Assembly: GCF_000317125.1 (NCBI RefSeq)
Contig: NC_019695.1
Coordinates: forward strand, 3,398,336-3,462,335
DNA from: Chroococcidiopsis thermalis PCC 7203
GTDB taxonomy: Bacteria; Cyanobacteriota; Cyanobacteriia; Cyanobacteriales; Chroococcidiopsidaceae
Length of the DNA: 64,000 nucleotides
Direction: 5' to 3'
In this document: piece by piece, positions 54,733 through 62,517 of the stretch
Numbering within the stretch: position 1 is the stretch's first letter
How the letters are laid out: every line of letters begins with the position of its first letter
The notes under the pieces: model-generated
What the model was told of the DNA's origin: nothing
Seen by the model: only the letters and a program-made list of their open reading frames with translations
Database searches by the model: none
Made by a program: the position numbers and the translations under genes

Positions 54733-57240
54733 TCACTCCTCACTCCTCACTCCTAATTGAGCGGCATGGGCTTGAATGGTAGAGAGAGGAACCGTAGAAA
54801 AATACTGGCGTTGGAATTGTTCTTCTCGGACAGCTTGGGCAAATTTGTCTATTGCTTGCATGTAAGCGGCATCGGTAGCATAGAGATTTGTAGATGCGGC
54901 AACGTGCCACGGTACTTCTTGAGAAATATGAAAATAGCGGTCTTGAAAGCTAACATAAAAGCCCAAGTAGGAAAGAGCAGTAAATCCTAATCCTAAAAGG
55001 CGATCGCTAATTCCAAGCTTTTGACTGAGTTGCACGCGAGTCACCGTTTGTCCGGTACGGCAAAGGTATTTAGCAATTCCGACTAACTGTTGCCAGACTT
55101 GTGGTGGTGAGACTGGTTCGGGTGTAGTCCATGCCAAAACTAAAGACTTATTTTCAAACTGCGATCGCCGCATCCAGACACGTAACTCGTCCCAACAAGT
55201 GGGACAGGTACGCACGACAAGCGAGGATGGATCGCCTGTGAATGTATCGTCAACTGGGGCGATCGCCATACCACGGCAGTCGAGAATTTGAGGAGCGAGG
55301 GGCGTTAGCGAAGCGGGACGAAGTCCGGAGTGAGGAGTGAGAGATAAAGAGTCGGAAGTACGGACGGCAATGAGGCGGACTTCGTAACGTTGTTTATTTT
55401 TGAACGAGTTGTAGTCGAGTTCTACAATACAGTCACAGCGTCCAGTCGGGATCTCGTCTTTATAATGTCCCCACCACACACCAGGAAAACTAGTTTTAGT
55501 CGAGTCATCCCGCAAATTAAAATCTGTTTTGATATATTGCACTTTGTTTCCCCGCCAATCTTGTTGGTTGCGATGCCAAGTGTTTTCAAACCAGCAATTT
55601 TGAATCAGCAGTTTTGGCACGGGATTACCCATACCACAGGGTTCGAGTAGTTTCAGTTCTAAAAACAAATCTCTCCCTAAATCGGCTACTGTCACCACCA
55701 GATCTGCTTGTACGGACGGTACAGCGATCGCGCTTCCCTGCTGTCGGAGTTTTTGGTTAATCGCTGCGGTAAATAGCGGTATATTCTCAACGGGTATGCT
55801 TAATCCAGCCGCAAAAGGATGTCCGCCAAACCTATGCAGTAAATGCGCTTGATCTTTCACTAACTGGTACAAATCGATATTACCGACAGACCGAGCTGAA
55901 CCGCGAGCAAGTGCGGGAGTTGGGAGAGTGGCTAGTGGCTGGTGACTAGTGGCTAGAATTGCTCCCTCAGCTTCCTCAGCTCTCTTATCCCCCTTGTCTC
56001 CCTTGTCTACCTTGTCCTCCTTGTCCCTTTGTTCCCCTTCCGTACTCAACAAAATCGTAGGACGACCCGTTTCTTGAGCAATTTGTCCGGCGACGAGTCC
56101 TAAGACTCCAGGCGACCATTGGGAATCTACGAGAACGATAACGCTAGTGGTGGAGAGATCGATTTCTGACTTGAGTTTTTGGGCAACTTGCTGGGAAACT
56201 TCTTTTTGTAAAGACTTGCGACGAGTGTTTGCCAATTCGGTTTCTTGGGCAAGGCGCTCGACTAAGTTGAGATCGTCGCTGGTCAGTAATTGAACGCAAA
56301 AGCTTGCGTCACCTTGAATTCGGCTCACAGCGTTGATGCGGGGACCCAAGCCGAAAGAAATATCTGTGGGGCGATCGCCACTTTTCTGACACATTTCTAA
56401 TAATCGCCCTACTCCTGGTCGCCGTCGCTGTTGAACTGGTTGTTTATAATCCTGTTGCATCCGTTCAATACCCAATTGAGCTAAATAACGGCAATCTCCA
56501 CTCAGTTGTACTAAATCGGAAATTAACCCAATAGCGACGAGATCGAGTAAATCCTCTAATGGTTGTCGCGGTACATTTGGTAAAAATTGATATAAGGCTT
56601 CGACAAGTTTGTAGGCAACTGCAACCCCAGATAGATGAAATAATTGATGCTCTGAAGGAAAGTAACGCGGATTAATTATTGCAGTCACAGGTGGACGTTC
56701 TGCGGGTAAAGTGTGGTGATCGGTGACAATCGCATCAACGCCCAAAGATTTCGCATAGAGAATTTCTGCAACATTCGTGCTACCAGTGTCGCAAGTCACG
56801 ATTAACTTACAGTTATCGCGGGCAAGCAGATCGATTCCAGGGCAGTTCAACCCGTGCGACTCGGTAAGGCGGTTGGGGATGTAATAGGAAAGTTGGGTAT
56901 GTTGACAGAAAAATTGTCCCAATCCATCCCATAAAACCGCTGTAGAAGTGATACCATCAGCATCAAAATCACCCCAAATTGCCACTTTTTCTTGGCGATC
57001 GCGAGCAATTTGCAATCTTTCTACTGCTAAGTGCATTTCTTGCCCAAATTCAAATGGGCTAGCAGGTTGATAGCAGCGAGGATTGAGATATCCAGGTAAC
57101 TCCTCTCGCGCTTGAACTCCCCTTTGCCATAACAGTTGTGCCGCAAATCCTGCGCTAGGGGCATATTCCCTAACTGCTTGCACGAACCACTCTGGGGGCT
57201 GTTCTGTTGGGACGATCCATTGTGGCTGGGAGACGTTCAT
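54733..57240 (-). CDS. recJ: Single-stranded-DNA exonuclease RecJ with repeat-derived insertions
   Basis: RecJ digests single-stranded DNA 5' to 3' in recombination and repair. DHH-type motifs: WGDFDADGITST (D91, D93, D95), VTCDTG (D151), VTDHH (D174, H175, H176). The DHHA1 domain has ARGSARSVGNIDLYQLVKD and HLLHRFGGHPFAAGLS. Length is 835, longer than usual. Residues about 403-442 (DKEDKVDKGDKGDK and following) are encoded by 9-bp and 7-bp repeats that are otherwise intergenic; residues about 631-649 are another repeat patch. Both are in frame and lie between conserved blocks, so the enzyme may still work. A 9-bp array is also immediately before its ATG. Confidence 0.95.
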   Translation of the reverse strand: MNVSQPQWIVPTEQPPEWFVQAVREYAPSAGFAAQLLWQRGVQAREELPGYLNPRCYQPASPFEFGQEMHLAVERLQIARDRQEKVAIWGDFDADGITSTAVLWDGLGQFFCQHTQLSYYIPNRLTESHGLNCPGIDLLARDNCKLIVTCDTGSTNVAEILYAKSLGVDAIVTDHHTLPAERPPVTAIINPRYFPSEHQLFHLSGVAVAYKLVEALYQFLPNVPRQPLEDLLDLVAIGLISDLVQLSGDCRYLAQLGIERMQQDYKQPVQQRRRPGVGRLLEMCQKSGDRPTDISFGLGPRINAVSRIQGDASFCVQLLTSDDLNLVERLAQETELANTRRKSLQKEVSQQVAQKLKSEIDLSTTSVIVLVDSQWSPGVLGLVAGQIAQETGRPTILLSTEGEQRDKEDKVDKGDKGDKRAEEAEGAILATSHQPLATLPTPALARGSARSVGNIDLYQLVKDQAHLLHRFGGHPFAAGLSIPVENIPLFTAAINQKLRQQGSAIAVPSVQADLVVTVADLGRDLFLELKLLEPCGMGNPVPKLLIQNCWFENTWHRNQQDWRGNKVQYIKTDFNLRDDSTKTSFPGVWWGHYKDEIPTGRCDCIVELDYNSFKNKQRYEVRLIAVRTSDSLSLTPHSGLRPASLTPLAPQILDCRGMAIAPVDDTFTGDPSSLVVRTCPTCWDELRVWMRRSQFENKSLVLAWTTPEPVSPPQVWQQLVGIAKYLCRTGQTVTRVQLSQKLGISDRLLGLGFTALSYLGFYVSFQDRYFHISQEVPWHVAASTNLYATDAAYMQAIDKFAQAVREEQFQRQYFSTVPLSTIQAHAAQLGVRSEE
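55291..55345. repeat. Repeat patch inside recJ, second site
   Basis: GAGGAGCGAGG and GGAGTGAGGAGTGAGAG heptamer-like units flank GCGTTAGCGAAGCGGGACG. The stretch is read as SLTPHSGLRPASLTPLAP in the recJ frame. Confidence 0.75.
55915..56034. repeat. 120-bp compound repeat inserted in the recJ reading frame
   Basis: Plus-strand reading shows GGCTAGTGGCTGGTGACTAG heptamers, CTCCCTCAGCTTCCTCAGC, and then five 9-mers of the CCTTGTCTC/CCTTGTCCT family. This is the same succession that fills intergenic gaps such as 8085-8217. Its size is 40 codons, preserving frame. Confidence 0.88.
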
Positions 57241-57405
57241 AGGGAGGGGACAAGGGGGACAAGGGGGACAAGGGGGGACAAGGGGGAACTCGCTCTTCCC
57301 CGCGACCGAAGGGAGTGGGGATTAGGGGGCGAAGGGGGACAAGGAAGTAATTCCAGCCACCAGCCACCAGCCACCAGCCACCAACCACCAGCCACTCACC
57401 AATTA
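57241..57405. repeat. 9-bp and 7-bp repeats directly upstream of recJ
   Basis: GGGGGACAA units run from 57241 to 57290, right up to the recJ start codon, then GGCGAAGGGGGACAAGG and (CCAGCCA)n heptamers at about 57352-57400. No ribosome binding site for recJ is visible in this C-rich leader. Confidence 0.85.
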
Positions 57406-57477
57406 CCAATTACCAATTACCAATTCCATTTGCGATCGCAGGCATAATCGCTTTATGACTATTTGAAGTGTAGCGAC

Positions 57478-57858
57478 ATGACTACTAAGCGCGTACTCGT
57501 TATTGATGATGAAGATGGTGTCAGAGAAATTATCCAATTCAGTCTCGAAGCAGTAGCAGGGTGGGAGGTTTTGCCAGCAGCTTCTGGTAGTGAAGGCATA
57601 GACATAGCTCAAGCTCAACAACCTGATGCGATTCTACTAGATGTGATGATGCCAGACTTAGATGGACCCGCAACATTTCAGCAACTACAGGCAAATACTA
57701 CTACTTGTCATATTCCCACAATCTTTCTCACTGCCAAAGTCAGAACCAGCGAACAACAGCAATTACTTGATTTAGGCGTAGCGGGTACGATCGCCAAACC
57801 TTTCAAAGCCCAGGAATTGGTAGCACAAATCTGCGATATCCTGCAATGGAGTGAATAA
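57478..57858 (+). CDS. CheY-like single-domain response regulator
   Basis: A 126-residue receiver only: acidic pair in VIDDEDG, phosphorylatable D55 (LLDVMMP), threonine/serine in FLTAK and the Lys in AKPF. The ATG at 57478 is chosen over a TTG five codons upstream, because the protein then begins MTTKRVLVIDDED. It lacks an output domain, so it signals by protein contact. No histidine kinase is adjacent. Confidence 0.93.
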   Translation: MTTKRVLVIDDEDGVREIIQFSLEAVAGWEVLPAASGSEGIDIAQAQQPDAILLDVMMPDLDGPATFQQLQANTTTCHIPTIFLTAKVRTSEQQQLLDLGVAGTIAKPFKAQELVAQICDILQWSE

Positions 57859-58282
57859 GGAAAGATGGGAGTCGGGAGTCGAGAGTTGGGAATTGTAGGG
57901 GCGGGTTTAGCCAAAGATTTACAACTAAAGCAATCTCCCCTCAAAACCCGCCCGTACCAGAATCGGGGGAAGGTAGCAGAGGAGGCTAGGAGCAGAGGGG
58001 CAACAACCAAAAAACCATCAACCGTCAACAGTTCACAAATTATTCACATTAATATCCTAATTTCAAATTGTCGGTCACGAGTTGACTCTTTCCCGACTTG
58101 AGCAAGGCAGAATCTTCTATTTTCTTCCGATTGTTAAGACCGCTTCTTTCTTCTCCCTTGCCTTCCCTACCCGCTTACCGAGCATGGTAGAGCTGGAGCG
58201 AGAGATCGAGACTGCCTCAGCTAGCTTCCATCTTGCCAGACTAGATACTCCTACTTGAAGCGAAGCATAATTGGAATACATC
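57859..58282. other. Intergenic region with a GGGGCGGG inverted-repeat element
   Basis: An element related to 742-808 lies at 57894-57957 (TGTAGGGGCGGGTTT ... AAAACCCGCCCGTAC). The remaining 300 bp hold no supported gene. Confidence 0.6.
57894..57957. repeat. Inverted-repeat element, third copy of the 742-808 family
   Basis: TGTAGGGGCGGGTTTAGCC and AAAACCCGCCCGTAC form the arms around about 30 bp. It starts 36 bp after the response regulator stop. Confidence 0.75.
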
Positions 58283-58630
58283 ATGAAATTCAAACACTCT
58301 CAACTGCTTTCTACTAAATTCGTAGCTGGATATTTGTTGTTTCCTCCTAAAAACAAAAGCAAGAGAGTCAGGATAGGAAGACAAAGATCGCTTCAACAAG
58401 CGGAAGGGCAATTGCCCGTTCAAGTTACTTTAATTAAGCAGCAAGTAAAAACTGTAGCACCTCGAAATCATCTTCAGCAGCAATCGAAACCAGCTAAACG
58501 ACGAGTTTTTACTATTAAAGAGTTGTTTGAGAAATATGAAGAATCTTATCAAAACGCTCTATATTTGGAAGCAATCAAGTTTATTCTAGAGCAGATTTTT
58601 TGGGATAGCTCTAGTTATCTAGAGGAATAA
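58283..58630 (+). CDS. Hypothetical basic protein, 115 residues
   Basis: No family is recognised. The N-terminal 70 residues are basic (KNKSKRVRIGRQR, KPAKRRVF) and the C-terminal 40 are helical and acidic (IKELFEKYEESYQNALYLEA). The ATG at 58283 is preferred to a TTG four codons upstream. A terminator-like hairpin follows at 58663-58689. Confidence 0.55.
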   Translation: MKFKHSQLLSTKFVAGYLLFPPKNKSKRVRIGRQRSLQQAEGQLPVQVTLIKQQVKTVAPRNHLQQQSKPAKRRVFTIKELFEKYEESYQNALYLEAIKFILEQIFWDSSSYLEE

Positions 58631-58662
58631 GTTTAGCCAACAAGGTTAGTACGATAAATATG

Positions 58663-58689
58663 CGATCGCCTGGGTAGCGATCGTTTTTT
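58663..58689 (+). terminator. Terminator-like hairpin with HIP1-type arms
   Basis: CGATCGC-CTGGGTA-GCGATCG followed by TTTTTT, 33 bp after the stop of the 115-residue gene. The arms are HIP1-like sequence. Confidence 0.8.
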
Positions 58690-58825
58690 GCACTCAGTTA
58701 ACGTATCATGTGTTATCTAAGCAATCGGGATGATACTATGGCAGCAGGCTGGAGAACATAAATTCACTAGCAGACGATTTCACTAAATAAACTCCGATCT
58801 CCTTTCTTTTTCAGAGGTATTTAGC

Positions 58826-59368
58826 ATGATAGATTTTCAATTGCAGGGTATCAATCATATTGCCTTGGTCTGCAAAGATATGGCGCGTACAGTAGATTTT
58901 TATACTAATACTTTAGGGCTAAAACTGGTTAAAACAATTGCCCTCCCTGATGGTGGGCAGCATTTCTTCTTTGATGTTGGTAACGGCGACGCGATCGCAT
59001 TTTTTTGGTTTCCTCAAGCACCAGCTGCTGCGCCTGGAATTGCATCAGTTAATCCTGAAGGATTGCAAAATGGTAATTTCACAACCGCCCATGCTTCGAT
59101 GAATCATCTTGCTTTTAACGTACCTCTAGAAAAACTAGAAGAGTACAGAGAAAAGTTAGCTGCTAAAGGTGTAACAGCTACACCTGTATTACATCATGCA
59201 GATGTTCCATCTGGTTTTGTTAACGAACTCGATGAAAATACATTTATTTCATCCTTTTATTTCTTCGATCCCGATGGAATTTTGCTTGAATTTGCTGCTA
59301 ATGTTCGCACTTTAGGCGATCCTGCAAGAGATGTTTCACATATACCTGCAACAGTAAATAGTAATTAA
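58826..59368 (+). CDS. VOC-family (glyoxalase-like) protein
   Basis: The beta-alpha-beta-beta-beta folds are marked by INHIALVCKDMARTVDFYTN at the start and FYFFDPDGILLEFAA at the end, with likely metal ligands His near residue 10, a second His in MNHLAF and the Glu of LLEFAA. These enzymes are metal-dependent dioxygenases, glyoxalases or isomerases. Function not determined. 180 residues, one domain pair. Confidence 0.85.
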   Translation: MIDFQLQGINHIALVCKDMARTVDFYTNTLGLKLVKTIALPDGGQHFFFDVGNGDAIAFFWFPQAPAAAPGIASVNPEGLQNGNFTTAHASMNHLAFNVPLEKLEEYREKLAAKGVTATPVLHHADVPSGFVNELDENTFISSFYFFDPDGILLEFAANVRTLGDPARDVSHIPATVNSN

Positions 59369-59430
59369 AGAGGAAACTGACAACGGGCAAAAAGAAACAG
59401 TGAAATTTAAGTTTAGAAATGAAAGTTTAG

Positions 59431-59448
59431 GGTGGGCATTGCCCACTG
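59431..59448. repeat. GGTGGGCATTGCCCACTG palindrome
   Basis: Imperfect palindrome GTGGGCATTGCCCAC, similar to 39051-39066 and 63239-63256. It lies between the two VOC genes. Confidence 0.65.
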
Positions 59449-59502
59449 TATTACAAAATATCTGTTGTTCGTAAACGAGCTAGAAGTGATAGACGGACAA
59501 AC

Positions 59503-59877
59503 ATGGTATTAAATTGCACGAATTCATTAGTCACGTTAGCAACTCAAGATTTTGAATTGCTAGTCAATTTTTATCAGCAACTTCTAGAGCAAACTCCGCT
59601 CGATCGAATTCCTAATATTTATGCAGAATTTCAGGTGACTGGTTTGCGTTTGGGCATATTTAAACCTAAAGCATCAAACCAAGCAGAATTTATGAACTCA
59701 ACTCAAAGCAGCATGAGTTTGTGTTTAGAAGTAAAAGATCTAGAAGCAGCGATCGCCCATCTCACTAAAATCGGCTGTCCACCACCAGGGCAAATTGTTA
59801 CAGCCTCCCACGGCAGAGAAATTTACGCATACGATCCTGATGGTAATCGGATTATATTACATAGCAGTTCTAAATGA
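59503..59877 (+). CDS. VOC-family protein whose 3' end comes from a repeat element
   Basis: A 124-residue single VOC module: VTLATQDFELLVNFYQQLLE at the start and REIYAYDPDGNRIILHSS at the end. The metal ligands of typical enzymes are only partly present, so it may be a non-catalytic binding protein. The last codons (AGC AGT TCT AAA TGA) lie inside the MITE-like element at 59861-59950, so this element provides the stop codon. Confidence 0.78.
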   Translation: MVLNCTNSLVTLATQDFELLVNFYQQLLEQTPLDRIPNIYAEFQVTGLRLGIFKPKASNQAEFMNSTQSSMSLCLEVKDLEAAIAHLTKIGCPPPGQIVTASHGREIYAYDPDGNRIILHSSSK

Positions 59878-59950
59878 TTTGTAAAGTAGGCTTCTAATCT
59901 GCGGCAGGCTAGAAGCCTGCTCCACGCTTATGAATCAAATAGGTTGCTAT
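59861..59950. mobile_element. MITE-like element B, copy 2 (90 bp)
   Basis: Ends ATAGCA and TGCTAT enclose TCTAAATGATTTGTAAAG, a hairpin of AGGCTTCTAATCTG with GCAGGCTAGAAGCCTG, and CCACGCTTATGAATCAAAT. The 73-bp copy is at 37256-37328. It overlaps the VOC gene by 17 bp. Confidence 0.75.
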
Positions 59951-60092
59951 ATCAGGCAAAAAACTAGGCTGTAATAGTAGTATGCAATAGAGGTGCTCGC
60001 GAAAGAATTTTGAGTACATCTGCTGAGAGAAAAAATTTTATGACATAATTTGCGATCGATACCAATACGATCGCACGACTTCTGTTTTTTTT

Positions 60093-60551
60093 ATGAGTTT
60101 CAAAAAATCTCTGTTTAGATGGTTGCCGCAGCATTCGTCACACTTCGCGATCGCGCTCTTTTTTGTAGGCTTGTTGTTGACAGCGATCGCTCTATTCAGT
60201 CAACCTAGCTTTAGTAGTTCAATTTCTGCCATGCAGCCAGCGATTCAGGAGTATGCTATGAGTAACTCTCAACTATCTGAAGCAGAATTAAAAAAAGCTT
60301 TGGGAGAATTGAGCGGCTGGAGTATAGAAGCAGGAAAACTCCACCGTCAGTATCAGTTCAAGTCTTTTGTAGAAGCCTTTGGTTTTATGTCGAGTCTGGC
60401 ACTAGTTGCCGAATCGATGGGTCATCATCCAGAGTGGTTTAACGTCTACAATCGCGTTACGATCGATCTAACGACTCACGATGCTGGCGGAATTACAGCC
60501 AAAGATGTAGAACTTGCCCGTAAAGCCAACCAACTCGCGCCATCTAAGTGA
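60093..60551 (+). CDS. phhB: Pterin-4a-carbinolamine dehydratase-like protein with N-terminal membrane segment
   Basis: The C-terminal 95 residues are a pterin carbinolamine dehydratase: [39 protein letters not shown] (the His pair) and [16 protein letters not shown]. The enzyme recycles pterin cofactors or acts as a dimerisation cofactor. The first 47 residues add a hydrophobic helix ([18 protein letters not shown]), a signal anchor. An in-frame ATG at 60258 has AGGAG six bases before it and would give the usual cytosolic enzyme. Both forms could be made; I keep the long frame. Confidence 0.85.
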   Translation: MSFKKSLFRWLPQHSSHFAIALFFVGLLLTAIALFSQPSFSSSISAMQPAIQEYAMSNSQLSEAELKKALGELSGWSIEAGKLHRQYQFKSFVEAFGFMSSLALVAESMGHHPEWFNVYNRVTIDLTTHDAGGITAKDVELARKANQLAPSK

Positions 60552-60632
60552 GTAGTGAAGAGTGACTAGTGGCTAGCGATCGAAAAGATTCAAGCCACTA
60601 GCCGCCAGCCACTAGCCACCTACTCATAACCA

Positions 60633-60920
60633 ATGACTAAGGAAAAACCTTTATCAGAAGCAGCACTCATCAAAGAGGTTTGTCGGCGAATTCGCGTTGC
60701 TAGAAGCTACTGGGATGCTCATAATAATGCTGCTTGTCGTGGCGAACGCGATCGCGCTTTAGCGCTCTACAATACTCTTACGCCGGAGCAAAAAGACCAA
60801 ATTCCCCAAGTTTTAAGAGTTTGGCTGCGTTATCGCAGTGAAAAGTATTTCGGTTCCCACAGAACCCCACCCCGCTCGCAAGTCAAAAGTCAAAAGTCAG
60901 AAATCAAAAGTCGCAATTAA
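60633..60920 (+). CDS. Small conserved-looking hypothetical protein, 95 residues
   Basis: Helical protein with LIKEVCRRIRVARSYWDAHN and DQIPQVLRVWLRYRSEKYFG; I believe this is a conserved cyanobacterial family without a known role. The last 15 residues (SQVKSQKSEIKSRN) are encoded by AAAAGTC heptamers. It follows the pterin dehydratase gene after an 81-bp gap containing 7-bp repeats. Confidence 0.6.
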   Translation: MTKEKPLSEAALIKEVCRRIRVARSYWDAHNNAACRGERDRALALYNTLTPEQKDQIPQVLRVWLRYRSEKYFGSHRTPPRSQVKSQKSEIKSRN

Positions 60921-60973
60921 CTGGTAACAGGTCACTGGTCACTAGCCACTAGCCACTAGCCACTAGTCACTGG

Positions 60974-61258
60974 TCACTGATGCCGCTGTTCTAGCCAAGT
61001 TAAAACTTCCTGATGCGATTCGAGTTGAAAGGTGCGATCGCTAGTTGGCTCGTAGATTTTCCATCGCGTCTGTCCGGTAGAATCTGTTATCTCGCTAATC
61101 TGCGGCTCGTTGTTGCTACACCACAAATTTTGCCAGGAACCCCAAATGTCTCGAAACAAAGACAGTATTTGGACTTCTAGTAACTCTTTGGCTGGTGGAT
61201 GTCTTCTGATTAGTTCCAGCTCTCTGTAGTTGCGCCATTGTTCGTAAGTTCTCATCAT
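60974..61258 (-). CDS. Hypothetical protein, 94 residues
   Basis: A small soluble protein with several tryptophans (YEQWRNYRELELIRR, LFRDIWGSWQNLWC). Not recognised. It is divergent from the LacI-type gene, and the two operator-like palindromes (61293-61308 and 61334-61347) lie in the shared upstream region, so it may be co-regulated. Confidence 0.6.
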   Translation of the reverse strand: MMRTYEQWRNYRELELIRRHPPAKELLEVQILSLFRDIWGSWQNLWCSNNEPQISEITDSTGQTRWKIYEPTSDRTFQLESHQEVLTWLEQRHQ

Positions 61259-61292
61259 ATATCTTCCTCACACTTTGTTACGTTTGTTGTCT

Positions 61293-61308
61293 ACTGAATC
61301 GATTCAGT
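61293..61308. promoter_or_regulatory. Operator-like 16-bp perfect palindrome
   Basis: ACTGAATCGATTCAGT has the central CG and half-sites expected for LacI-family operators (AANCGNTT type core AATCGATT). It lies 93 bp before the LacI-type gene. Confidence 0.65.
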
Positions 61309-61333
61309 TTCCATTTCATGCTAAACAATTTTT

Positions 61334-61347
61334 CTGAATCGATCAAG
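61334..61347. promoter_or_regulatory. Second, imperfect operator-like site
   Basis: CTGAATCGATCAAG shares the left half CTGAATCGAT with the first site. The centres are 40 bp apart, close to four DNA turns, fitting looping or cooperative binding. Confidence 0.5.
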
Positions 61348-61389
61348 TTCCCTAAAATCGTATTTATAGGGAAAATTGGAGGAAGATAG

Positions 61390-61404
61390 ATGTTAAAGGC
61401 ATGA
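61390..61404 (+). CDS. Possible four-codon leader ORF before the LacI-type gene
   Basis: ATG TTA AAG GCA TGA. GGAGG lies seven bases before its ATG. Its stop TGA overlaps the start ATG of the LacI-type gene (ATGA). The larger gene itself has no well-placed ribosome binding site, so its translation may depend on this mini-ORF. Confidence 0.4.
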   Translation: MLKA

Positions 61405-62480
61405 AGCAGAGTAAAGCTAGAAAATCCATCACGCTACTGGATGTTGCTAGAGCAGCAGGGGTATCTCGTACAACGGTATCAAATGCGTTTAATCGACCCG
61501 ATCAACTTTCTCCAGAAGTTCAACAGAAGGTGTTGGCGGTGGCGAAGGAGATGGGTTATGCGGGTCCAAACCCAATGGCAAGAATGCTGCGGACAGGACA
61601 AACAGGTGCAATCGGCTTGATATTTTCGGAAGCACTACCCTATGCTTTTAACGATCCGGTATCGATCGCCTTTTTACAGGGAGTATCGAAAGTATGCGAG
61701 CAGGCAAAGGCTAGTTTATTGATCGTTCCAGCTTTAGACTCCGACGTTGCTCAGCAGACGATTCAACAAGCAGCAGTAGACGGCTTCATCCTTTACTGTA
61801 TTCCCGATGAGAGTGAGGCAATCGTGCGTGTTTTGGAACGACAGATGCCAGTAGTAGCAGTCGATCAACCCGTACTAAAAGGTATACCATTCATTGGCAT
61901 TGACGATCGCCAAGCTGCTCGTACCGCAGCATTACATTTACTCAGTCTCAATCGCAGGGACTTAGGCATCATTGCGATGGATTTACACAACGACTCCTAT
62001 GCAGGACCAGTTGATGCCCAACGACTCAAAAGCGCCATTTTTCGCAATGCATTGCACCGTTGGCGCGGTTATGCTGATGCCATCCAAGCGGCAGGTATCG
62101 ATCCTACTCTAGTGCCAATCGAAGAGACTCCCAACAGCCACGGTGTAGAGGGGGCTTTTGCTGCGGCGATCGCTTTATTGCAGCGTCATCCCAGACCGAC
62201 AGGAATTCTTGCTATGAGCGACATGTTAGCACTGGGGGCATTACGGGCAGCAGAAAATCTAGGGTTAAAAGTTCCCGAAGATGTGGCAATCGTTGGCTTT
62301 GATGGTATTCCCCTTGCCGCTCAAGTGCGACCCTCGTTGACAACTATACAACAACCTTTAGTCGAAAAAGGCGCGATCGCGGCGGAAATTCTCTTAGGTA
62401 TTCCCAATAAAAAAACAACTCTTATCTTAGAGACAAAACTCATCGTCAGGCAATCTTCTGTAAAAGGGAGCGGGGAGTAG
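61401..62480 (+). CDS. LacI-family transcription regulator
   Basis: The N-terminal helix-turn-helix (SITLLDVARAAGVSRTTVSN, then LSPEVQQKVLAVAKEMGY) is of the LacI type. The rest is a periplasmic-binding-like sugar-sensing domain with TGAIGLIFSEALPY and the C-terminal ILAMSDMLALGALRAA, DVAIVGFDGIPLAA. It probably represses itself and the divergent gene by the palindromes upstream. The inducer is unknown. 359 residues; full length. Confidence 0.93.
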   Translation: MKQSKARKSITLLDVARAAGVSRTTVSNAFNRPDQLSPEVQQKVLAVAKEMGYAGPNPMARMLRTGQTGAIGLIFSEALPYAFNDPVSIAFLQGVSKVCEQAKASLLIVPALDSDVAQQTIQQAAVDGFILYCIPDESEAIVRVLERQMPVVAVDQPVLKGIPFIGIDDRQAARTAALHLLSLNRRDLGIIAMDLHNDSYAGPVDAQRLKSAIFRNALHRWRGYADAIQAAGIDPTLVPIEETPNSHGVEGAFAAAIALLQRHPRPTGILAMSDMLALGALRAAENLGLKVPEDVAIVGFDGIPLAAQVRPSLTTIQQPLVEKGAIAAEILLGIPNKKTTLILETKLIVRQSSVKGSGE

Positions 62481-62517
62481 GGAGCGCACGAGCAGGGAGC
62501 TGAGAAACTGAGAGGCT

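Noticed and set aside
57136-57447. 103-codon plus-strand frame opposite recJ and its upstream repeats
   Set aside because: Its sequence (REGTRGTRGTRG, SSHQPPATSHQPPAT) is only translated 9-bp and 7-bp repeats.
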